Below, piece by piece: positions 32,747-37,327 of a stretch of DNA of 37,327 nucleotides. The position numbers were made by a program, and so were the translations under genes. This stretch comes from Shewanella sp. NIFS-20-20. Lineage in GTDB: Bacteria; Pseudomonadota; Gammaproteobacteria; Enterobacterales; Shewanellaceae. The notes under the pieces were generated by a model. The model did not search any database. It saw nothing but the letters and a program-made list of their open reading frames with translations, and was not told the origin of the DNA. How positions within the stretch are numbered: position 1 is the first letter of the stretch; every line of letters begins with the position of its first letter. The stretch lies in the NCBI RefSeq assembly GCF_019209865.1, contig NZ_JAHUTT010000039.1, forward strand, positions 1-37,327, in the 5' to 3' direction.

Positions 32747-34257
32747 TGTTGGGTTAACCAGTAGCTAAGCAATCTAACCCCATAACCCGTGGCTCCCGCG
32801 GGGGCCACGGCGGATGGTTTAGCGCTTAAAGCATTGCCCGCAATATCAAGATGCACCCAAGGTTGATCATCATTGATAAAAGCCTTTAAAAACATCGCCG
32901 CCGATGAAGCGCCAGCGCTGCCTTGAGTACCGGTATTTTTCAAATCAGCAATTGGAGACTTAAGTTCTTCCCCATAGGCTTTATCTAGCGGCAAGCGCCA
33001 CAAACGCTCACCCACTTGTTGACCCGCATAGGTAAACTCAGTCACCAGCGTATCGGAATCACTAAAGATACCGGCAAATTCGCGTCCTAGCGCTCGCACT
33101 TTCGAGCCGGTTAAGGTGGCCACATCGACGATTAGGCGCGGCTGATACTTTTCTTGGGCATACCACAGTGCATCGGCCAAGATCAGTCGCCCTTCCGCGT
33201 CTGTGTTCATCACTTCGACAGTTTTACCCGCAGCCGTGGTTAACACATCACCTGGGCGCAGCGCATCACCAGAGATCATATTTTCCGCCAAAGGCATAAT
33301 CGCCACCACATTGACTGCGGCCTGTTGCATCGCCATGGCTTTTACCGTCGCTAACACCGTCGCGGCGCCAGCCATATCAGACTTCATATGAGCAATAGAG
33401 GTACCGGTGGCCTTGATGTTATAGCCACCGGAATCAAACGTAATACCTTTGCCGACCAAAGCCACCGGTGCATCTTGGCTACCTTGCCAATGCGCGACCA
33501 CTAAGCGGGGGCCGCGATCACTGCCTTTGCCGACCCCTAAAATGGCGCCCATATTGAGTTTGGCCAGCGCCTTTTCATCCAGCACGGTAACTTTTACACC
33601 GAGATCGGATAACTTTTTAGCTTCGCGCGCGAAGCTGTCTGGATACAGATCACCTGCGGTAGTATTGGTCATATCTCTGGCAAGAAACACACCAGATTCA
33701 ACCGCTTGCAACTGCTTATGCAAGACGTTAGCCTCGGTGTCATCGCTAACGAAATGGTAATGTTTAGGCGCTAACTCAAATTGCTTATAACGCTCAAAGC
33801 GGTAACTGGCCAGCTCCGAGCCATGGGCAAAGTTAGCCGCAAATTGAGCTTCACTCGGCATAGGATCAACAAAGACTTGCACTTGATGTTCTGGCAATGG
33901 CGCCAACTTAGAAGCCAACTGGCCACCTAAGGCTTGAATTTCGCCAACACGTAATGGTTGCTCGCCAAGTCCCAATACGATAATACGATCGGCTTCAATC
34001 GCCACCGGCGCTAATAGCTCGAGCGTCTGCCCTTGGTCACCATTAAATTTAGCGGCTGCCATTGCCTTAGCTAATTGGACTTGGGTTGCTTGGGGTAACT
34101 GATCCAGAGAGTAAGCGGCATTATTGGCAGTCTGAAACATCACCAATGTGCTTGCATCAATGGGCTGGGTGTCAAAGCTAAAGGTTTCCGCCATTAAGCT
34201 TGAGCTCAAGCCGAGAGTAAGACTTAACGCCAGCAAAGATTTTTTATAATTATTCAT
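32740..34257 (-). CDS. pepA: Exported leucyl aminopeptidase family (M17) protein
   Basis: The protein has about 505 residues. Uniquely for the usually cytoplasmic M17 family, it begins with a signal peptide (MNNYKKSLLALSLTLGLSSSLMAE), so it acts in the periplasm or outside. The catalytic domain is intact: VGKGITFDSGGYNIK, then MKSDMAGAATVLATV, and NTDAEGRLILADALW with the metal-binding Asp and Glu and catalytic Arg. Two metal ions activate water to remove N-terminal Leu and similar residues from peptides. ATG 34257 is preferred; an upstream TTG at 34272 would add five residues that spoil the signal peptide. Confidence 0.93.
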   Translation of the reverse strand: MNNYKKSLLALSLTLGLSSSLMAETFSFDTQPIDASTLVMFQTANNAAYSLDQLPQATQVQLAKAMAAAKFNGDQGQTLELLAPVAIEADRIIVLGLGEQPLRVGEIQALGGQLASKLAPLPEHQVQVFVDPMPSEAQFAANFAHGSELASYRFERYKQFELAPKHYHFVSDDTEANVLHKQLQAVESGVFLARDMTNTTAGDLYPDSFAREAKKLSDLGVKVTVLDEKALAKLNMGAILGVGKGSDRGPRLVVAHWQGSQDAPVALVGKGITFDSGGYNIKATGTSIAHMKSDMAGAATVLATVKAMAMQQAAVNVVAIMPLAENMISGDALRPGDVLTTAAGKTVEVMNTDAEGRLILADALWYAQEKYQPRLIVDVATLTGSKVRALGREFAGIFSDSDTLVTEFTYAGQQVGERLWRLPLDKAYGEELKSPIADLKNTGTQGSAGASSAAMFLKAFINDDQPWVHLDIAGNALSAKPSAVAPAGATGYGVRLLSYWLTQQP

Positions 34258-34367
34258 TGTGTCATACCGCAACAGGTTGATTGAGAGCGGGATGATAACA
34301 AATGAAAATTAAATATTTAATAAAATCCACTAAGAATTAACAATGAGTTACAAAAGAGAATCGCCTC

Positions 34368-34745
34368 TTAGCCCAAGACAAAGTCTAACCGTACCTCTGT
34401 GGCCGTGTCATCCACCGCCTTACCTTGAATGACTTTAGGTAGGTAACACCATTGGGATAATGAGTGAACCGCCGCCTCACTAAATAGATGGTCAGGCTGA
34501 GAGTTAATGACCTCAATATTCATCGGCCGCCCAGTGCGGCTCACATCGAAACGCATAACGACATAGCCTTCAATTTTTTCATACAACAATTGCTCGGGAT
34601 ACTGGATGTTGGCCTGTGAGTAAAGGCTGGCACTGCTGCGATCTTCATTGCCAATTGGCGCGCAGCTAGCGTCAATCACGCTGCCATTTTGGCCACAACC
34701 CATCAATAGCCACATTAAGCCAACACTGATTGCTGGTATTTTCAT
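34368..34745 (-). CDS. TonB C-terminal-like lipoprotein
   Basis: The protein has 125 residues. A lipobox (LMWLLMGC) gives a lipidated Cys at about residue 17. The C-terminal part follows the TonB_C fold: YPEQLLYEKIEGYVVMRFDV, then SRTGRPMNIEVINSQPDHLF, and AAVHSLSQWCYLP. It lacks the Pro-rich arm and membrane anchor of true TonB, so it probably binds a partner in the periplasm rather than energising receptors. Function is unknown. AGGAT five bases before ATG supports the start. It lies 95 bases upstream of the exported aminopeptidase on the same strand. Confidence 0.8.
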   Translation of the reverse strand: MKIPAISVGLMWLLMGCGQNGSVIDASCAPIGNEDRSSASLYSQANIQYPEQLLYEKIEGYVVMRFDVSRTGRPMNIEVINSQPDHLFSEAAVHSLSQWCYLPKVIQGKAVDDTATEVRLDFVLG

Positions 34746-35361
34746 CGGTCATCCTTGAGCTTATCACGCCAATTAACAAAAACTTAACACCGCTTCTGTC
34801 ACGCTGCAACTAGCCCCTTAGTCTCAAGCAGGTTCATCCTCGCGCCATGCGCCATTAACCTCTGTAATTACATCGCGGCAGATCGAGAGCATGTCGATGC
34901 CGAGCGCCTGAAGCTTGCACTTAACTCTGACCTAAGATGCGCCATAAATAATCAATAAAGCATGAAGAGTGAATATATAATCAGCAGCATATAAATACTA
35001 TGTCCGAGCAACAGAATAATTATTGCCCATTGCTAATTTCTATTCACATACCATGGTTAATAATTAAAAATCAGTTGCTTCATTTTTATTCATCACCGCA
35101 ATCAATCATCAATAGCATTGCCAATATAAATAATATTTATAGTTAAACATAATCTTTACAAGTGCCAACTAAATTTACATCGTTATGACTGTGGTTGATA
35201 TTTGCCCAAATCATGCCCGTGCTCACACTTTTTAATATCAATGACCGTGATTGGTTATTTTCAACGATGATTAACAACCACTGTTGATAACTTAGCGTTA
35301 TCTTTATGGCGACGTTTAAAACTCAAGTCTGTTTTTAACCAAAATAAAATAGAGAAAAAAT
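34746..35361. other. 616-base AT-rich intergenic region
   Basis: No convincing gene is present. One plus-strand frame (about 34785-34962) is open for some 60 codons but has no start codon, ribosome binding site or family pattern. The right half is very AT-rich. It probably carries the promoter and binding sites for the Tat-exported aminotransferase gene. I saw no riboswitch and no terminator. Confidence 0.4.
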
Positions 35362-36750
35362 ATGGAAATTAACAATATTGATATGTCTACAACCAATTTA
35401 GAACGACGTAGATTTTTAAAAACGACGGGTGGATTAACCTTGGCTGGGGTTGGCACCATGGCATTTCCTCAAGCGGCCTTAGCCAGCGAGCAGCGCCAAC
35501 CCACCTCTTTTTATGGAAAAAATCCAAACGAGAAATTTTGGAAGAAGGTCCGCAAAGAATTTATTCTAAATAAACGAACCACTTACATGAATGTCGGTAC
35601 GTCAGGATCGATGCCAGAGCAAGTGCTGGAAAACTTTAACGACTACAACGAAGCGATTTCAGCCAACCCTTGGCAAAGCAATATCCCGACCATCGAGCTG
35701 GCTAAACAAGTCGCTCATCAGTTTGGTGCTTTTGATCATGAGCTGATCTTAAATCGCAACACCACCGATGGTATGTGCTCCATTATTAATGGCCTACAGT
35801 TTGAACCCGGCGATGTGATTTTAACCACGCATCATGAACATGGTGGTGCCACGTCACCATTGCGCCATGTCCGCGAGCGTTATGGCGTTGACGTCATTGA
35901 ACTGTCAATCCCAGTCCACACCCGCGATCAGGAATTAACTGAAGATGACTTGGTCAATATCTTCGCGGATGCCGTCGCCCAGTATGGCAACAGCGTTAGA
36001 TTGATCACCTTCTCACACGTCACCTATACCACTGGCACACGCCTGCCAGCCAAGCGCATCTGCCAAGAAGTCGCCATTCCTAACCGCATTCCGACCTTAA
36101 TTGATGGTGCGCATACCCCAGGTATGCTTAATTTAGATTTCCACGATATTGATTGTGATTTCTACTCTGGCGCCGGTCATAAATGGCAGTGTGGGCCTGG
36201 AGCGACCGGAATTTTGTATGTGCGTGACAATGCCAACCGTTTAGCCGACTTTTGGAGCGACAGAGCCACGCCACTGTGGTGCATCAACTCATCGTCATCT
36301 TCAAGCATGCTGCAAGCGCGCTTCCAATCCATTGGTCAGGACAACTACCCAGCCAAACGCGCCTTGGTTGATGCCTGCATGATGTGGGAAGACATAGGTC
36401 GTGACAATATCGAAAAGCGAGTGCTCGATTTAAGTGCCTTATGTAAAAAAGAGCTGCAGCAAGCATTCCGTCACGCGCATTACTTTGCGCCACCCGCACG
36501 GGAATTATCTAGTGGCTTAACAACCTTTAATCCATTTGATGACCAATATGATGGCGAATTACTGACTGAGTTTCGTAATCGCTTACACGAGGAATATGGC
36601 TACATAGTGCGTACCACCTCATTCCTGTTGCATGCAGAGGATGCTTATCGGACCCAAGCGCTGCGAATTTCGACCCATTTATTCCACAATGAAGATGACG
36701 TGGAAGGCTTAGTCAGCGCCATGCGTCGCCTCTATCGCGATATGGCCTAA
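35362..36750 (+). CDS. Tat-exported class V aminotransferase-fold protein
   Basis: The protein has 462 residues. It begins with a twin-arginine signal: ERRRFLKTTGGLTLAGVGTM, cleaved near AALASE. The body is a fold-type I PLP enzyme like isopenicillin N epimerase and cysteine desulfurases. PLP-lysine is K274 in SGAGHKWQCGPGATG, D248 in LIDGAHTPG binds the pyridine nitrogen, and HHEHGG at about 157-162 lies in the cofactor pocket. Tat export fits a protein that takes up PLP before crossing the membrane. The substrate is unknown. ATG 35362 follows AGAGA; ATG 35383 is an alternative. It converges with the broken EAL gene, 27 bases apart. Confidence 0.88.
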   Translation: MEINNIDMSTTNLERRRFLKTTGGLTLAGVGTMAFPQAALASEQRQPTSFYGKNPNEKFWKKVRKEFILNKRTTYMNVGTSGSMPEQVLENFNDYNEAISANPWQSNIPTIELAKQVAHQFGAFDHELILNRNTTDGMCSIINGLQFEPGDVILTTHHEHGGATSPLRHVRERYGVDVIELSIPVHTRDQELTEDDLVNIFADAVAQYGNSVRLITFSHVTYTTGTRLPAKRICQEVAIPNRIPTLIDGAHTPGMLNLDFHDIDCDFYSGAGHKWQCGPGATGILYVRDNANRLADFWSDRATPLWCINSSSSSSMLQARFQSIGQDNYPAKRALVDACMMWEDIGRDNIEKRVLDLSALCKKELQQAFRHAHYFAPPARELSSGLTTFNPFDDQYDGELLTEFRNRLHEEYGYIVRTTSFLLHAEDAYRTQALRISTHLFHNEDDVEGLVSAMRRLYRDMA

Positions 36751-36773
36751 GGGTTATCGGTCGCTAACAACAC

Positions 36774-36802
36774 GCTATTACGCCTGTTGCAGGCGTAATA
36801 GC
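36774..36802. repeat. Perfect 13-bp inverted repeat at convergent gene ends
   Basis: GCTATTACGCCTG (36774-36786) and CAGGCGTAATAGC (36790-36802) are perfect inverted arms with loop TTG. The element contains the last codons and stop of the EAL gene (36778-36780) and lies 24 bases after the aminotransferase stop. No U run follows on either strand; it probably marks the 3' ends of both transcripts or blocks readthrough. Confidence 0.65.
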
Positions 36803-37202
36803 TCAGTAAACTCAGCCGCATTCACTGGCCGACTGAATAAGTAACCTTGGCCAAAGTCACACCCATGCTGTTGTAAAAAGTCCGCTTGATGTTGCTCTTC
36901 AATCCCTTCGGCAACCACTTTCAACCTCAAGGCTTTTGCCATGGCTAACATAGCAGTAACTAAAGCGCTATCCGCGTCGCTATTAGCCATACGTTGAATA
37001 AATGAACGGTCAATTTTCAATTTAGCAAATGCGAACGCTTGTAAGTAACTGAGCGCTGAATAGCCGGTGCCAAAATCATCAATGGATAAGTCAATCCCTT
37101 CTTGCCGTAGATAGGCAAACATGGCGGCTAAGCGACCATCTTGCTCGACCAATACACTTTCTGTCACTTCAATTTCAAGTTGTTGCGCCGATAACCCTGA
37201 AC
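36778..37202 (-). pseudogene. EAL-domain gene, 3' part, cut by an insertion sequence
   Basis: EAL domains hydrolyse cyclic di-GMP. The minus-strand frame is open from the IS boundary at about 37202 to the stop at 36778 and contains the second half of the domain: SGLSAQQLEIEVTESVLV, IDDFGTGYSALSYLQAF, LKIDRSFIQRM, KVVAEGIEEQHQ, and the terminal GCDFGQGYLFSRP. The first half, with the EAL motif, is missing; it should lie beyond the IS. A GTG at 37165-37167 could start a stub but would give no active enzyme. The full protein probably had sensory or GGDEF domains further upstream. Confidence 0.9.
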
Positions 37203-37327
37203 GGCGTTGTTTCCTAAATCATTGAACTAATCATCAGAACCACGATCAGATCATTAGAACTTTGAGATGGGTGACGATGATGGGTAAGGCAAAGTACAAA
37301 ATCAGCAACTGGAAGCAATATAACCAA
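37203..37327 (+). mobile_element. Left end of an IS5-like insertion sequence
   Basis: Coding sequence of the EAL gene stops making sense at about 37202. From 37203 the sequence GGCGTTGTTTCCTAAAT matches the inward-read terminus at 127, so this is the start of an element of the same type. A transposase frame begins at 37277. The rest of the element lies beyond the window. The last few bases of the boundary are uncertain. Confidence 0.78.
37277..37327 (+). CDS. IS5-like transposase, N-terminal fragment (3' end outside window)
   Basis: The frame starts at ATG 37277 or 37280 and runs 17 codons to the window edge. The residues MGKAKYKISNWKQYNQ match the conserved N-terminus of IS5/IS903-group transposases, which typically begin MxKxKxKITNWxxYN. 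It reads in the same direction as the transposase tail at the left edge. Confidence 0.82.
   Translation, partial: MMGKAKYKISNWKQYNQ

Noticed and set aside
32740..34257. Cytoplasmic leucyl aminopeptidase acting as XerCD accessory factor (PepA of E. coli)
   Set aside because: The clear signal peptide argues against a cytoplasmic DNA-binding role.
34368..34745. True TonB energy transducer
   Set aside because: It is a lipoprotein without an N-terminal membrane helix or Pro-rich arm, and no exbB or exbD is nearby.
34785..34962. Open frame in the AT-rich region before the Tat-exported aminotransferase
   Set aside because: No start codon, no ribosome binding site and no family pattern over about 60 codons; length is within chance expectation.
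1..37327. Circular element or single IS insertion closing the window on itself
   Set aside because: Bases flanking the two IS termini show no common target duplication, and the interrupted genes at the two edges do not look like halves of one gene.

Overview
The window looks like chromosomal DNA of a marine or aquatic gammaproteobacterium, most probably Shewanella or a close Alteromonadales relative. I base this on gene content (DUF2956, csgEFG, a DUF5993/DsbB-like pair, the periplasmic M17 aminopeptidase, ahpC-ahpF order), moderate GC content and codon use. No rRNA, tRNA, CRISPR array or phage module is visible. Both edges lie inside insertion sequences of the same IS5-like type, both reading rightward: the left edge has the last codons of a transposase and an IS end at about 127, and the right edge has an IS start at about 37203 and the first 17 transposase codons. 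Each insertion cuts a leftward gene, an unknown gene after codon 8 on the left and an EAL-domain gene on the right.

Left third (1-12.4 kb): DUF2956 and a small winged-helix protein; two bacterial-PH membrane proteins (YdbS/YdbT type) and a DUF924 protein, probably one operon; a leftward adenine/adenosine deaminase preceded by a well-formed purine riboswitch aptamer whose specificity base is U, so it should bind adenine; a universal stress protein; an aldehyde dehydrogenase (CalB type) plus TetR repressor with a perfect palindromic operator candidate upstream; the curli secretion genes csgE-csgF-csgG without csgA/csgB nearby; an isoaspartyl dipeptidase variant, a MAPEG protein and a YjjU-type patatin lipase.

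Middle (12.5-25 kb): a Lon-like protease with an intact Ser-Lys dyad; small leftward ORFs of unknown function; an envelope cluster (membrane protein of unknown function, acidic exported protein, MtgA peptidoglycan glycosyltransferase); an APC amino acid transporter; a YccS-like FUSC protein; then a 55-residue DUF5993 protein coupled to a DsbB-like protein that carries a large C-terminal beta-propeller-like domain and lacks the second cysteine pair; and a short GlpD-like FAD oxidoreductase.

Right third (25-37.3 kb): an OmpA-like periplasmic protein, a thioredoxin/DsbD-type fusion, a small YjfB-like protein, a Bax-like glucosaminidase divergent from a LprI-MliC lysozyme inhibitor, a tandem pair of CrcB fluoride channels, ahpC-ahpF with a terminator between them, a secreted leucyl aminopeptidase, a TonB-like lipoprotein, a Tat-exported class V aminotransferase and the IS-truncated EAL gene. 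Themes are envelope maintenance, redox chemistry and purine salvage. The strongest regulatory signal is the adenine riboswitch; the most unusual protein is the DsbB-propeller fusion.
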